A stretch of 64,000 nucleotides of DNA, from positions 248,001-312,000 of the forward strand of contig NZ_QZDU01000001.1 in assembly GCF_009917525.1 (NCBI RefSeq). Direction: 5' to 3'. This document shows, in pieces, positions 17,166-26,434 of this stretch. Origin of the DNA: Acutalibacter sp. 1XD8-36. Lineage in GTDB: Bacteria > Bacillota > Clostridia > Oscillospirales > Acutalibacteraceae. Position 1 is the stretch's first letter. Every line of letters starts with the position of its first letter. A program made the translations under genes and the position numbers. Below the pieces are notes generated by a model. The model ran no database searches. It saw nothing but the letters and a program-made list of their open reading frames with translations, and was not told where the DNA came from.

Positions 17166-18437
17166 CTAAATTGGGCGTATCACCGACAACACGCTGCGGT
17201 CGTCCCGAAGTGAGTCCAGCTTTTCCTGGACTTGGGGCAGGGTAAGCTCTGCCAGGGCGTCAATATATGTGAACAGTTCTAACCCCTTAAAGGTAAAATC
17301 CATAATCCAGCTTACTATACCCGCCGCATGGTTTAAGGCTGATATACTCTCCCCATACAGGCTGCGCTTGGCCCACCGGAAATCCTCCTCCGGGATACCT
17401 TCCCTTTGCAGCCTCGAAACCTCTTCGCGGATAATTGACGCGGCGGCCTCCGGGTCCCTGGACTCTCCCCCAAACATTACGGTGGCATATCCGGAGCCCT
17501 CAAAATAGTCTCTGCTGAAGCTCGCCTCGTTAATCAGCCCACTGTCAAGCAGCCTGCGGAACATTACAGAAGCGTCAGACGCTAGTATGTTGAGCAGGGC
17601 GCTCATTGCGGCAAGGTCCTTTTCTGTAGTTTTATTCATGGCGCTCCCTTTGTATCCAAACTGGAACACCGGCATGGCTACCGAAAGCTTTTGCTCTATT
17701 ACAGGCTTGACTATTGTGTCCGGCTCCTCAGGAAACACCCGCTTAACACTCACAGGCGGCGAGGGCTTCAACATCTCGTCACAGACCTCCAGCACTTTAT
17801 CAACATCAAACCTGCCTGCAAGCACCAGGGCCATATTATTCAGGTTATAAAAAGTGTGATAACAGCGGTACAGGTACTCGGGGGTTATCCTTGCAATGCT
17901 CTCAATGGTCCCTGCCGCATCGTCTCTCACCGGGTGCTTATGGTACATGGCCTGAAGATAGTTGAAAAACACCCTCCACCCCGGCAGGTCCTCATACATC
18001 TTTATCTCCTGTCCGATAATGCCCTGCTCCTTAGCCACCGTCTCCTCGGTAAAATAGGGAGATTGAACGAAGTCCAGCAGTATGCGCAGGGAGTCGTACA
18101 GCCGGTCTGTGCATGAGAACACATAGCAGGTGGACTCAAAGCCCGTAAAAGCGTTGGCGTTAGCCCCAGTCTCCGCATACCTGGCAAATGCGTCGCCGTC
18201 CTCGCTCTCAAAAAGCTTATGCTCAAGGTAGTGGGCTATCCCTTCAGGGACAGTCTCCGGCTCTGTCTCGTCGCTGAGCTGAAAGCAACTGTCAATGGAG
18301 CCGTATTTTGTGCCGAACATCGCCCGGGTACTGGAGCCGTTCTCCTTTGGGTACAGATAGATGTCAAGGCCGGATGGGTGACTTCCTTTATAGTAAAAAT
18401 CTCCCGTCCTGGCACTTTCGATTTTTTGAAGCTCCAT
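17166..18437 (-). CDS. M16 zinc peptidase, YmfH-like
   Basis: A 423-residue M16 family protease. The zinc motif HXXEH is present as HYLEH (69-73), and glutamates in QEIKMYED (about 143-150) can supply the third ligand. ANAFTGFESTCY and the C-terminal domain fit the family. It corresponds to Bacillus YmfH, the active partner of YmfF. Its ATG overlaps the stop of the preceding YmfF-like gene by one base (TAATG), so the pair is translationally coupled. The physiological substrate is not predictable; mitochondrial processing peptidase-like pairs act on peptides. Confidence 0.9.
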   Translation of the reverse strand: MELQKIESARTGDFYYKGSHPSGLDIYLYPKENGSSTRAMFGTKYGSIDSCFQLSDETEPETVPEGIAHYLEHKLFESEDGDAFARYAETGANANAFTGFESTCYVFSCTDRLYDSLRILLDFVQSPYFTEETVAKEQGIIGQEIKMYEDLPGWRVFFNYLQAMYHKHPVRDDAAGTIESIARITPEYLYRCYHTFYNLNNMALVLAGRFDVDKVLEVCDEMLKPSPPVSVKRVFPEEPDTIVKPVIEQKLSVAMPVFQFGYKGSAMNKTTEKDLAAMSALLNILASDASVMFRRLLDSGLINEASFSRDYFEGSGYATVMFGGESRDPEAAASIIREEVSRLQREGIPEEDFRWAKRSLYGESISALNHAAGIVSWIMDFTFKGLELFTYIDALAELTLPQVQEKLDSLRDDRSVLSVIRPI

Positions 18438-19693
18438 TATTCCCCGCCCCCTTTCAGCTTGTAGACCACCGCCGGCTGCAGCCGGTTTGCCGCCTGCACC
18501 ACGTCATCCACAGTATATTCGGTCAAAATGCCTGCCGCCTGTTCCGGGGACATGTCCGGCTGGTCGAAAGCCCTGCTCATATACCAGCTCTCCACCCTGT
18601 GAAGTGAGTCCTTCACAGCGCGCAGATGGTTGCACATATATCGTTTAGCATACTTTAGCTCGTCCTCGCTGACTTCACCTTTTTGCATTGCGGTAAGCTG
18701 GGCCAGTATAGCTTCCTCGGCCCGGTCAAGGTTATCTGTTTCAACGCCGCTCTCTATAAACATGGCGTTATTTACCCAGGAGAAAGCGCTGTCGCAATAG
18801 TAACAAAGGCTCTGCTTTTCCCGCACATTCTGAAAAAGCTTAGAACTGGTGGGCTCGCCCAGCACAGCGCTGGTGAGCTGGAACAGCAGCCGCTCCTCCG
18901 CCGGCACCTGTGCTCTAAAGGCCATAGTCAGCTTGGACTGGGCTACCGGCTGGCACTCGGTCACCCTTTTCAGTTCGGGCTTCTCATAGGGCACCGGCTG
19001 AAGCTTATGGGCCATGCCTATCTTTGAAAATCTCTCCCTCAGTGCATCAACATCCGGCTGGCAGTCGCCCAATGTGAATATCTCAAACCTTGCCCCAACC
19101 AAAAGCTCTTCCCACGCCCCGCGAAGGTCCTCACGAGTCAGAGCTTCAATGTCCTCTCTGCTGCCCAGGCGGTCCAAACCGGCGGGCCTGCCTTCAAACA
19201 GCAGCTCGTGGCAGCGCTGGTGGGCGTATATCATTTTGTCGCTGAACTCCGCGTCCTTCTGCTCCAACTGCTGACGCTTCTCCTGCGTAAAGCCATCCTC
19301 CGGGAACAGGCCGTTCTCATCCTGCAGCGGGTCAAAGAGGACTCCCAGCAGCAGGCCGCTGAGCTCAGCAAACATATCCTCACCGCCAAAGGCATACCTG
19401 CTGGCAATCCCCCCTGCGGACAGCCCCAAGGCCTGGTATTCCCCTATCTTCTGCACCCCTGAGCCCAGGCTAGCGCCATACAGGTATGACAGCCTGCGGC
19501 CCAATGCCGTGTAGTCCGGGTACTCCCGAGTGGCCCGGCCCACCAGTGACGGCAGTATAGCATTTCTTGCCGCAGTGGACTTATTAAGTGGCAGCAGCAT
19601 ATTTACCGACACCCGCATGGTCTTGAATCTTGGGTCGGTAAAGCTTTTCAGCGTAACCGCGTCGCTGATGGGATATGTCATAATTTCGCTCAT
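18437..19693 (-). CDS. M16-family protein lacking the zinc motif, YmfF-like
   Basis: A 418-residue M16-fold protein. At the position where HXXEH is expected the sequence is NAILPSLVGRATREYPDYTA, so the metal ligands are missing and the subunit is probably non-catalytic. The C-terminal M16 domain (SKLFQNVREKQSLCYYCDS) is well conserved. It pairs with the active YmfH-like gene directly downstream. ATG at 19693 with AAGGAAG 7 nt upstream. It is the first gene of the long string running to recN and has a promoter in the 88-bp gap after upp. Confidence 0.88.
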   Translation of the reverse strand: MSEIMTYPISDAVTLKSFTDPRFKTMRVSVNMLLPLNKSTAARNAILPSLVGRATREYPDYTALGRRLSYLYGASLGSGVQKIGEYQALGLSAGGIASRYAFGGEDMFAELSGLLLGVLFDPLQDENGLFPEDGFTQEKRQQLEQKDAEFSDKMIYAHQRCHELLFEGRPAGLDRLGSREDIEALTREDLRGAWEELLVGARFEIFTLGDCQPDVDALRERFSKIGMAHKLQPVPYEKPELKRVTECQPVAQSKLTMAFRAQVPAEERLLFQLTSAVLGEPTSSKLFQNVREKQSLCYYCDSAFSWVNNAMFIESGVETDNLDRAEEAILAQLTAMQKGEVSEDELKYAKRYMCNHLRAVKDSLHRVESWYMSRAFDQPDMSPEQAAGILTEYTVDDVVQAANRLQPAVVYKLKGGGE

Positions 19694-19745
19694 CCAAACG
19701 CTTCCTTATTTTAAAATTATACGGTCAGAATACATTGTCCTGTAT

Positions 19746-19774
19746 ATTATATCACATTTTTCCAGAAATGAAAA
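19746..19774 (-). promoter_or_regulatory. Promoter of the ymfF-to-recN string
   Basis: A perfect -10 TATAAT (19746-19751) with a weaker -35 TTTTCA (19769-19774) and a 17-nt spacer, on the minus strand in the upp-ymfF gap. A second TATAAT lies nearer the gene with a poorer -35. Confidence 0.55.
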
Positions 19775-19781
19775 GCTTTCT

Positions 19782-20420
19782 TTACAGAGTACCGAATATC
19801 CTGTCCCCGGCGTCGCCCAGACCAGGCAGGATATAGCCGTTCTCATTTAGCTTCTCGTCCACAGCTGCACAGTATATCTGTACATCCGGATGGGCATTTG
19901 TCAGCACCTCCAGCCCTTCGGGGGCGGCAATTATGCACAAAAACTTGATACTCTTGGGCTGGCTGCGCTTCACTATGGTGATGGCGTCCATAGCCGAGCC
20001 ACCTGTCGCCAGCATTGGGTCCAGCACTATAACGTCCCGCTCGGTGATATCCTGGGGCAGCTTGTTATAATACTCCACTGGCTTTAGCGTGTCATGGTCC
20101 CGGTAAAGGCCGATATGCCCTACCTTAGCTGAGGGCACAAGATTAAGCATACCGTCCACCATTCCAAGGCCCGCCCGGAGTATGGGGACAAATGCCAGCT
20201 TGCGTCCGGCTATCACCTTAGTGGTAGTCTTCTGCATGGGTGTCACCGTCTCAACATCCATCAGCGGAAGGTCCCTGGTAGATTCATAGCACATCAGGTT
20301 GGCAATCTCGCTCACCAATTCCCGAAATTCCTTAGTGCCAGTCTCCACACTGCGCAGAAATGTCAGCTTATGCTGTATAAGCGGATGGTCCATAACAAAG
20401 ACATTATCATATTTTTTCAC
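19782..20420 (-). CDS. upp: Uracil phosphoribosyltransferase
   Basis: Salvages uracil to UMP with PRPP. The 212-residue protein has the PRPP loop [14 protein letters not shown], the N-terminal [12 protein letters not shown] and the C-terminal [12 protein letters not shown] uracil-binding motif. GTG start at 20420 with AAGGAGGG about 6 nt upstream. rpiB precedes it by 12 bp; the rpiB-upp pairing is frequent in Firmicutes. With pyrC and pyrF (59794-62026) the window carries both salvage and de novo pyrimidine steps. Confidence 0.97.
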   Translation of the reverse strand: MKKYDNVFVMDHPLIQHKLTFLRSVETGTKEFRELVSEIANLMCYESTRDLPLMDVETVTPMQKTTTKVIAGRKLAFVPILRAGLGMVDGMLNLVPSAKVGHIGLYRDHDTLKPVEYYNKLPQDITERDVIVLDPMLATGGSAMDAITIVKRSQPKSIKFLCIIAAPEGLEVLTNAHPDVQIYCAAVDEKLNENGYILPGLGDAGDRIFGTL

Positions 20421-20432
20421 GGTATTCCCTCC

Positions 20433-20879
20433 TTATAGTCTGCCTGCCTCTATATCAGTTATCTGCCCGACACGCCTTGCGTGACGGCCCCCTTCAAAGC
20501 GTGTATTTACAAATGTGTCAAATATTTTCACAGCAGTCTCCTCATCCACGACCTTTCCTCCCATACACAGGATATTGGAGTCATTGTCGCTGCGGGTAAG
20601 CTCTGCACAGAGCTCGTTTGTAACCACCGCCGCACGTATGCCCTTTACCTTATTGGCAGCAATGGATATGCCTATACCCGTAGAGCACACCAGCACGCCC
20701 AGGTCAGCCTCGCCGCCTGACACAGCCTTTGCCACCTGATTTGCTATCAGAGGGTAGTCCACTGAATCCGTACTATGTGTGCCGAAATCCACATACTCAA
20801 TTCCTTTATCCTTCATGTGGGCCCTCAATACCCCGGCAAGCTTAAACCCGCCATGGTCGCAGCCTATTGCAAGTTTCAT
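20433..20879 (-). CDS. rpiB: Ribose-5-phosphate isomerase B
   Basis: Interconverts ribulose-5-phosphate and ribose-5-phosphate. The 148-residue RpiB/LacA/LacB-type protein begins with IGCDHGGF and carries the catalytic cysteine in VCSTGIGISIAANK. The ATG overlaps the tsaB stop (ATGA), so the two genes are translationally coupled, and GGGAGGAAAC is upstream. Its ribose-5-phosphate can feed PRPP for the downstream upp. Confidence 0.95.
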   Translation of the reverse strand: MKLAIGCDHGGFKLAGVLRAHMKDKGIEYVDFGTHSTDSVDYPLIANQVAKAVSGGEADLGVLVCSTGIGISIAANKVKGIRAAVVTNELCAELTRSDNDSNILCMGGKVVDEETAVKIFDTFVNTRFEGGRHARRVGQITDIEAGRL

Positions 20880-21577
20880 TTTGTTTCCTCCCTGTTTTTC
20901 AGCTTTGCTTTCAGTTCCCTTTCAGCCTGTGGCATACGCAGATAGGCTGGCAGCAACTCCCCGGAAGAAATCCACTGTCTGCCCTCTGCCAGCAGCGCCA
21001 CACTGCCGGCCCTCTGGAACCTAACCGCCTCCGGGGCCAATCCAGCGCCCCAGGCGGCAAACTCCTTATGGCAAACAGCAGCTCCGTCTCCAAAGAGCAC
21101 AAGCCGCCGCCCGTAATGCTCACATTCCCTGCCCAACTCCTCTATTGAAATTGCCCGGTCCTCTGTCAGGCGCACAAGCCCTTCTGGAGTGGCTTCGAAT
21201 ATAGCATTATATACCTGCCCGCACCGTGCGTCCATTGCCGCACAAATAATGCTGCCCACAAAGCCCACGCCGCTATAAGCTATGACCTCCAGTGTAGACA
21301 GTCCACAGCAAGCAATACCATGCGACAAGGCCAACCCCTTTACACACGACACTCCGATACGCACCCCTGTAAACGACCCCGGACCATTGGATACAGCTAT
21401 ACAGTCAAGGTCTTTACACCCAAGCCCAAGGTTTTGCAGCAGCGCCTCTACCATGGGCAGGAGCGTCTGGCTGTGGGTTTGTTTAGTGTTTACAAAGAAC
21501 TCCCCCAGCAGGCGGCCATCCTGTGCAACCGCTGCTGACGCCGGCCCGGCGGAGGATTCTATCCCCAATATAAGCAT
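20876..21577 (-). CDS. tsaB: tRNA t6A modification protein TsaB
   Basis: Scaffold partner of TsaD in threonylcarbamoyladenosine formation at position 37 of ANN-decoding tRNAs. The 233-residue protein shows the ASKHA-type start LGIESSAGPASAAV and the TsaB hallmark NGPGSFTGVRIG. It lacks the metal-binding histidines of TsaD, as expected. It overlaps tsaE by one base (TAATG) and rpiB by four. TsaD and RimI, often next in this cluster, are not here. Confidence 0.95.
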   Translation of the reverse strand: MLILGIESSAGPASAAVAQDGRLLGEFFVNTKQTHSQTLLPMVEALLQNLGLGCKDLDCIAVSNGPGSFTGVRIGVSCVKGLALSHGIACCGLSTLEVIAYSGVGFVGSIICAAMDARCGQVYNAIFEATPEGLVRLTEDRAISIEELGRECEHYGRRLVLFGDGAAVCHKEFAAWGAGLAPEAVRFQRAGSVALLAEGRQWISSGELLPAYLRMPQAERELKAKLKNREETK

Positions 21578-22026
21578 TATAGTTCCCCCTTCCAGCCTCT
21601 GACGGTTATCACCCGCTGGTCATCAGTCTCGCCCGGACGGATATCTACATATATAGTATCCTCAGGCAGAGCACCTTCAATATTCTCGCTCCACTCAATA
21701 GCCAGCACCCGGTCTGTGTCAAGATAATCGAAGAAGCCGGTGGAATACAGGTCGTCCCAAGTTTCAATGCGGTACATGTCAAAATGCTCCAGCGTCAGCC
21801 TGCCCTCATACTCATTCACTATGGCGAAGGTTGGGCTGCTGGCAACATCCCCAGCACCAAGGCCGACAGCAAGCCCGCGGGTAAAGGCAGTTTTGCCCAC
21901 CCCCATGCCGCCTGTAAAGGCAATCACTTCACCACCGTGGAGCCCAGCGGCTATACGTTCTGCCAGGGCCTGGGTTTCACTGGGCAAGTTTGTTGTAAAG
22001 CTTTTCTCCTTGTCAGAACAATCCAT
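21577..22026 (-). CDS. tsaE: tRNA t6A modification ATPase TsaE
   Basis: A 149-residue P-loop ATPase that works with TsaB/TsaD. The Walker A is [13 protein letters not shown], followed by [23 protein letters not shown] and a Walker B-like AIEWSEN, all diagnostic of TsaE. The ATG at 22026 lies 11-14 bp inside the end of fhs, so translation follows closely from the upstream gene. Confidence 0.95.
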   Translation of the reverse strand: MDCSDKEKSFTTNLPSETQALAERIAAGLHGGEVIAFTGGMGVGKTAFTRGLAVGLGAGDVASSPTFAIVNEYEGRLTLEHFDMYRIETWDDLYSTGFFDYLDTDRVLAIEWSENIEGALPEDTIYVDIRPGETDDQRVITVRGWKGEL

Positions 22027-23683
22027 GAATCACCGCATTGTCGTCCACGTCTATTTTTTCTGCGGCAGGCACCTTGGGCAGTCCCGGCATAGTCATAATA
22101 TCGCCAGCGTACGCAACCACAAACCCTGCGCCTGAGGACAGCTTCAGGTCCCTGATAGTCACTGTAAAGCCTGTGGGCCTCCCCAGCAGTGCCGGGTCGT
22201 CGGACAGTGAATACTGGGTCTTTGCAATACATACCGGCATTTTATCGCCTCCCAGAGCTTTTATCTCCTTAAGCGACTTATTGGCCTGATTTGTGAAGGT
22301 CACGCCGGAAGCACCGTATATTTTCCCGGCAATAGCGCCTATCTTCTCTTCAACTGTGGCATCATCAGGATAGATAGGGGCAAAATTGCTCTCGCTGCTG
22401 TCTATTACGTCGCAGACAGTCTTTGCCAGTTCCATACCGCCTTCGCCGCCCTTTCCAAAAACCTCAGACAGGGCGTAGCTCACTCCCAGCTCCTTGCAGC
22501 AGCCGTCAATCACCTTCAGCTCAGCGTCAGTGTCTGTACCAAAGCGGTTGATAGCTACAACTACAGGTACACCAAATTTGTGCATGTTCTCCACATGCGC
22601 CTTTAGGTTGACAATCCCCTTCTCCAGCGCCTCCACATTCTCAGTTGACAGCTCGGCCTTTGGTACGCCGCCGTTGTACTTCAGGGCGCGTACTGTAGCT
22701 ACCACCACCACACAGTCCGGAGCAAGTCCTGCCATGCGGCACTTAATATCCATAAATTTCTCCGCACCCAAATCTGAGCCGAAGCCTGCCTCTGTTATGC
22801 AGTAATCTGCAAGCTTTAACGCCAGCCTTGTGGCCCGCACCGAGTTGCAGCCGTGGGCAATGTTGGCAAATGGGCCGCCATGCATGATAGCCGGTGTGCC
22901 CTCTATAGTCTGTACCAGGTTTGGATTTATGGCGTCCCTCAGGAGCGCAGCCATTGCACCCTCGGCCTTAATGTCCTTTGCATAAATCGGTTTGCCCTCA
23001 TAGTCATAGGCTATCAGAATATTTCCCAGGCGCTCCTTTAGGTCTACCGTGTCCTTAGCAAGACAGAGTATAGCCATAACCTCGCTGGCAACAGTGATAA
23101 TAAAATTGTCCTCTCTGGGCACGCCGTTTATCTTCCCGCCGAGGCCCACTATCACATTGCGCAGCGCCCGGTCGTTCATGTCAAGACAGCGCTTTATGAG
23201 AATACGCCTTGGGTCTATTCCCAGAGTATTCCCCTGCTGCAGGTGGTTATCAAGCATTGCACAACAGAGATTGTTGGCTGAGGTTATGGCGTGCATGTCC
23301 CCAGTGAAATGGAGGTTGATATCCTCCATAGGAAGCACCTGAGCATAGCCGCCCCCTGCGGCGCCGCCCTTAATGCCAAACACTGGCCCCAATGATGGCT
23401 CCCTGAGGGCTATAACGGCATTCTTGCCTATCTTCGCCATAGCCTGTCCCAGTCCAGCAGTAGTGGTGGTCTTACCCTCGCCGGCGGGAGTTGGGTTAAT
23501 TGCGGTCACAAGTATCAGCTTGCCGTCGGGACGGTCCCGAAGCCTCTCCATTGCCCTCTCGCTTATTTTGGCCTTGTACTTGCCGTAGAACTCCAGCTCG
23601 TCCTCTGTGAGCCCGAGCTTTTCGCCTATCTCCTTGATGGGCTTCAGTTCCACACTCTGGGCGATTTCAATGTCTGTCAGCAT
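22013..23683 (-). CDS. fhs: Formate-tetrahydrofolate ligase
   Basis: ATP-dependent activation of formate to 10-formyl-THF, used in one-carbon supply and in the methyl branch of acetogenesis. The P-loop is [14 protein letters not shown] and the family segment [20 protein letters not shown] is intact. I chose the ATG at 23683, giving 556 residues and the usual MLTDIEIAQ start; GTG (23698) and TTG (23695) lie on top of the AAAGG ribosome-binding site. The other Wood-Ljungdahl genes are not in the window, so acetogenesis cannot be claimed. Confidence 0.96.
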   Translation of the reverse strand: MLTDIEIAQSVELKPIKEIGEKLGLTEDELEFYGKYKAKISERAMERLRDRPDGKLILVTAINPTPAGEGKTTTTAGLGQAMAKIGKNAVIALREPSLGPVFGIKGGAAGGGYAQVLPMEDINLHFTGDMHAITSANNLCCAMLDNHLQQGNTLGIDPRRILIKRCLDMNDRALRNVIVGLGGKINGVPREDNFIITVASEVMAILCLAKDTVDLKERLGNILIAYDYEGKPIYAKDIKAEGAMAALLRDAINPNLVQTIEGTPAIMHGGPFANIAHGCNSVRATRLALKLADYCITEAGFGSDLGAEKFMDIKCRMAGLAPDCVVVVATVRALKYNGGVPKAELSTENVEALEKGIVNLKAHVENMHKFGVPVVVAINRFGTDTDAELKVIDGCCKELGVSYALSEVFGKGGEGGMELAKTVCDVIDSSESNFAPIYPDDATVEEKIGAIAGKIYGASGVTFTNQANKSLKEIKALGGDKMPVCIAKTQYSLSDDPALLGRPTGFTVTIRDLKLSSGAGFVVAYAGDIMTMPGLPKVPAAEKIDVDDNAVIHGLF

Positions 23684-23730
23684 GGCTTTAGTCAACACCT
23701 TTCCAGCAAATTTTTCTAAATGGCCTTACC

Positions 23731-23759
23731 ATTATAGTGTATCTTCGCGAAATAGTAAA
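23731..23759 (-). promoter_or_regulatory. Promoter of the fhs-tsaE-tsaB-rpiB-upp unit
   Basis: -10 TATAAT (23731-23736) with -35 TTTACT (23754-23759), 17-nt spacer, minus strand. Confidence 0.65.
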
Positions 23760-23798
23760 GAGCGAATCGGAAAAAAGGGGCAAACATGGTTTTCTGTC

Positions 23799-23827
23799 TT
23801 GCCCTCTGAGGGGTAATGTGTTATAAT
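23799..23827 (+). promoter_or_regulatory. Promoter of the RodA/FtsW-type gene
   Basis: -35 TTGCCC (23799-23804) and -10 TATAAT (23822-23827) with a 17-nt spacer, plus strand. It is divergent from the fhs promoter about 40 bp away. Confidence 0.7.
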
Positions 23828-23886
23828 ATCAAAATAGGTCAACATAATATTGAAGTCAAGCTTTTGAGAAAAATAAGGGAATATAT

Positions 23887-25083
23887 ATGCTTAATAGTAT
23901 TGGAAAAAGTATTTTTAGTTATCTGAAACGTGCAGACATTATCCTCTGGATACTCCTGATATCTATGTGCACCTACAGCCTGCTGCTGCTCCACAGCGTT
24001 TCACAGTCCATCTCAGTGAACTACTTCCGCGCCCAGCTCTTTCCCATTGTGTTGGGGGCTGTCGGCGCCGTAATTGTCAGCGCCATGGATTATGCTGATA
24101 TTGCCAACTTCTGGTATCTCATTGCGGGGTTTTCCGTATTTCTCATGATATATACCTATTTTTTCGGCGAGCGTATCATGGGCTCCGGCGGTGTTGATGC
24201 CCGGGCGTGGATACGCATTGGCAGCCGGACCTTCCAATCCAGTGAGCTTGTGAAGATAGCCTTTATGGTAACCTTTGCAAAACATCTGGACATTGTCAAA
24301 AAACGCGGTGAAATCGGCAGCTTTCCTCAGATTGTCATGCTCTGCCTGCACGCTGCAATCCCCATGGGCCTGTGCGAGCTTCAGGGCGACACCGGAGCCA
24401 CTATCGGATTTTTTGCCATGTTCCTGTTTATGACCCTTGCCGCCGGCGTACCTTTGAGATATTTTGCAATGCTTGCCGGCGTGGTCCTTGTTGCCTTGCC
24501 TATTGTATGGCAGTATGTGCTGAAGGACTACCAGAAAAACCGTTTTGTGGCGGTGTTCAACCTGGACACCGACCCGGATATCCGTGCTGGAGACGGTTTC
24601 CAGCAGTGGCAGGGGCGTATCTCCATTGGGAGCGGAGGCCTTAAAGGTCAGGGACTTGGGCAGGGTCCGAGAGTCCGCAGCAATATTGTGCCCTTCCAGC
24701 AGAGCGATTATATCTTCTCTGTGGCGGGCGAGGAGCTTGGCTTCATAGGAAGTGTGGCAATTATCGCACTGCTGTTCCTGTTCATGATGAAGGTGCTCCA
24801 CGTTGCAAACTCCGCAAGGGACGACCTGGGGAAATATATCTGTTTCGGCTTCTTCGGCATTATAGCCCTACAGTCTGTGTGGAACATCGGTATGTGCCTT
24901 GTTATCCTTCCAGCCATGGGCATTACCCTGCCATTCTTCAGCGCTGGAGGCTCCTCCTCCATGTGCCTTTATCTGGGCTTCGGGCTGGTGCAGAGTGTTC
25001 ACATGAGGCGCAAGGAGATAGACGGCCTGCACTTAAAGCACAGTCCTCCTATTCTCCCGGCCTATAAGATAAAGAAACTCTGA
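23887..25083 (+). CDS. RodA/FtsW/SpoVE-family peptidoglycan glycosyltransferase
   Basis: A SEDS-family lipid II polymerase of 398 residues with about ten membrane helices. Family segments: FQSSELVKIAF, GDTGATIGF, the extracellular loop with QQWQGRISIGSGGLKGQG and QSDYIFSVAGEELGF, and the last GITLPFFSAGGSSS. It is closest in feel to RodA-type proteins, but FtsW and SpoVE cannot be separated with certainty by eye. ATG at 23887 with AAGGGA upstream and its own promoter. It stands alone, with no penicillin-binding protein partner adjacent; an MreB-like gene is at 51832-52854. Confidence 0.9.
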   Translation: MLNSIGKSIFSYLKRADIILWILLISMCTYSLLLLHSVSQSISVNYFRAQLFPIVLGAVGAVIVSAMDYADIANFWYLIAGFSVFLMIYTYFFGERIMGSGGVDARAWIRIGSRTFQSSELVKIAFMVTFAKHLDIVKKRGEIGSFPQIVMLCLHAAIPMGLCELQGDTGATIGFFAMFLFMTLAAGVPLRYFAMLAGVVLVALPIVWQYVLKDYQKNRFVAVFNLDTDPDIRAGDGFQQWQGRISIGSGGLKGQGLGQGPRVRSNIVPFQQSDYIFSVAGEELGFIGSVAIIALLFLFMMKVLHVANSARDDLGKYICFGFFGIIALQSVWNIGMCLVILPAMGITLPFFSAGGSSSMCLYLGFGLVQSVHMRRKEIDGLHLKHSPPILPAYKIKKL

Positions 25084-25113
25084 ATGTCTAAAGTAAATAC
25101 GTACAATATACAC

Positions 25114-25150
25114 AAAAAGCTGGTGCGGCTTATTACCGTACCGGCTTTTT
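25114..25150. terminator. Bidirectional terminator between RodA/FtsW and ATP-grasp genes
   Basis: Stem of about 15 bp with two G-U pairs (25114-25128 with 25136-25150), bounded by A5 and T5. It ends the convergent genes on both strands. Confidence 0.8.
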
Positions 25151-25158
25151 CCTTATGC

Positions 25159-26169
25159 TCATATACCGTCCACAAACTCCCTGAATCTAGGCAGCATACC
25201 TATTTTGTCGGGGGTATGGGGAGGCATCTGCAGAATGTCATATCCCGGCAGGTTGTTCCCCTCCACCAGCACCGGACGCTCAGGGGTTACCGCCACATCC
25301 CAGCCCACATAGCGCATTTGCGGTACCACCTCAGACGCTTTCAGGCAGAGCTCCTTCGCCTGTTCCCAAAGGGGTATCTGCATTCCCTGTATAGTCACGC
25401 CGCTCATTGGGTGTTTCTCATAGGTCTTGCGGTCTTTATCGTAGGCAGGGTACTGTATTCTGCCGGTGTCCAGGTCGATTGGCGCGAACATGCCGCCGGA
25501 ATGAAGATTGTCAACTGGGCGGCCTCCATTACCAATACGCAGGTGGGCGTAGAGTATATGCCCGCCTGTCTCGTTGCGTATAGTTACAATGCGCAGGGTG
25601 TTTACCGAGTATGGATTCAGCTCGTTAAGACCGGGGTGCTGCTTCAGCACCTCCTCAACCACACCGATATTGTCCTCTTTCAGTTTGCTGAAAAGCATGT
25701 CGATGCTTTTGTAGTCGGCTATTGTCAGCTTTTCAACACCTTTTCCGCCAGTGCCATTGTTGGGTTTAACAATAATAGCATCTTTGTCTTTAACAAACTC
25801 GGCGAACTGCTCCTTGGAAATTGCAGGAAAATCAAGCCATTCCCGGCCTATAAATTCCGCAAAAGTGCTGTAAAACGCGCTTTTATAGTCAAAATACTTG
25901 TAATACTCCGGGTCATTCAGCATCTGTACTAGTGTATTATTCACACTACGTGTAACGTAGGTCGCTCTCTGTTCCGGGGTCAGATTGTAAAACTCACAGA
26001 GCAGATAGTCGTTAAAGCCCGCGCCATAACGCAGTCCACAGCTGACAATATCTGCCAGCACAGCGGGCCTGTTTCGCCCGGTGATACCGTGGACGATCCC
26101 AACTGTACGGAACATCTCGCCATAGTCCATCCTGAGCGCTCGGCCCAGGATATAGCTCAGCTTGCCCAT
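25159..26169 (-). CDS. ATP-grasp protein of the sugar-transfer-associated type
   Basis: A 336-residue ATP-grasp ligase-fold protein. It has KSAFYSTFAEFIGREWL, the ATP-binding lysine and glycine-rich loop in IIVKPNNGTGGKGV (132-145) and a C-terminal metal-binding VEGNN. The arrangement matches the family annotated as sugar-transfer-associated ATP-grasp, found in surface polysaccharide or teichuronopeptide loci; the reaction is unknown. The ATG at 26169 (AAAGGATG 8 nt upstream) was preferred over a longer in-frame extension. It is the third gene of the metallo-hydrolase/DUF3006 unit. Confidence 0.85.
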   Translation of the reverse strand: MGKLSYILGRALRMDYGEMFRTVGIVHGITGRNRPAVLADIVSCGLRYGAGFNDYLLCEFYNLTPEQRATYVTRSVNNTLVQMLNDPEYYKYFDYKSAFYSTFAEFIGREWLDFPAISKEQFAEFVKDKDAIIVKPNNGTGGKGVEKLTIADYKSIDMLFSKLKEDNIGVVEEVLKQHPGLNELNPYSVNTLRIVTIRNETGGHILYAHLRIGNGGRPVDNLHSGGMFAPIDLDTGRIQYPAYDKDRKTYEKHPMSGVTIQGMQIPLWEQAKELCLKASEVVPQMRYVGWDVAVTPERPVLVEGNNLPGYDILQMPPHTPDKIGMLPRFREFVDGI

Positions 26170-26212
26170 TAGAAACACATCCTTTGCATTATAGTCTGCC
26201 CAACAGCCCTGC

Positions 26213-26434
26213 TTATAGTCCAAAGGCTTTGTGCTGCTTTGCGGCGATTTTCTCCCGACGGGCATTAGTGGCCTCCTGGTCCAGCAGCAGCTCGCCCTCG
26301 TCGGTTATCCTGAGTACATCCCCCTCCCTAGCCCCATCAGGCAGCTCAGATGTCTCTATGGCAAAGTATTTCTCCTCTGCGTCCTCGCATATAGCAAATT
26401 TGCCCTCAAAACGGTCTATTATCAACTGTTTCAT
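26213..26434 (-). CDS. Small DUF3006-type protein
   Basis: A 73-residue protein beginning MKQLIIDRFEGKFAICE and continuing with a small beta-rich segment and a charged helix (ATNARREKIAAK). This matches the small DUF3006 proteins that commonly accompany ComEC-like metallo-hydrolases. The start is the ATG at 26434, inside the last 29 bp of the preceding hydrolase gene, with AAGGAGG upstream. A much longer frame upstream is a shadow of that gene. Function unknown. Confidence 0.82.
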   Translation of the reverse strand: MKQLIIDRFEGKFAICEDAEEKYFAIETSELPDGAREGDVLRITDEGELLLDQEATNARREKIAAKQHKAFGL

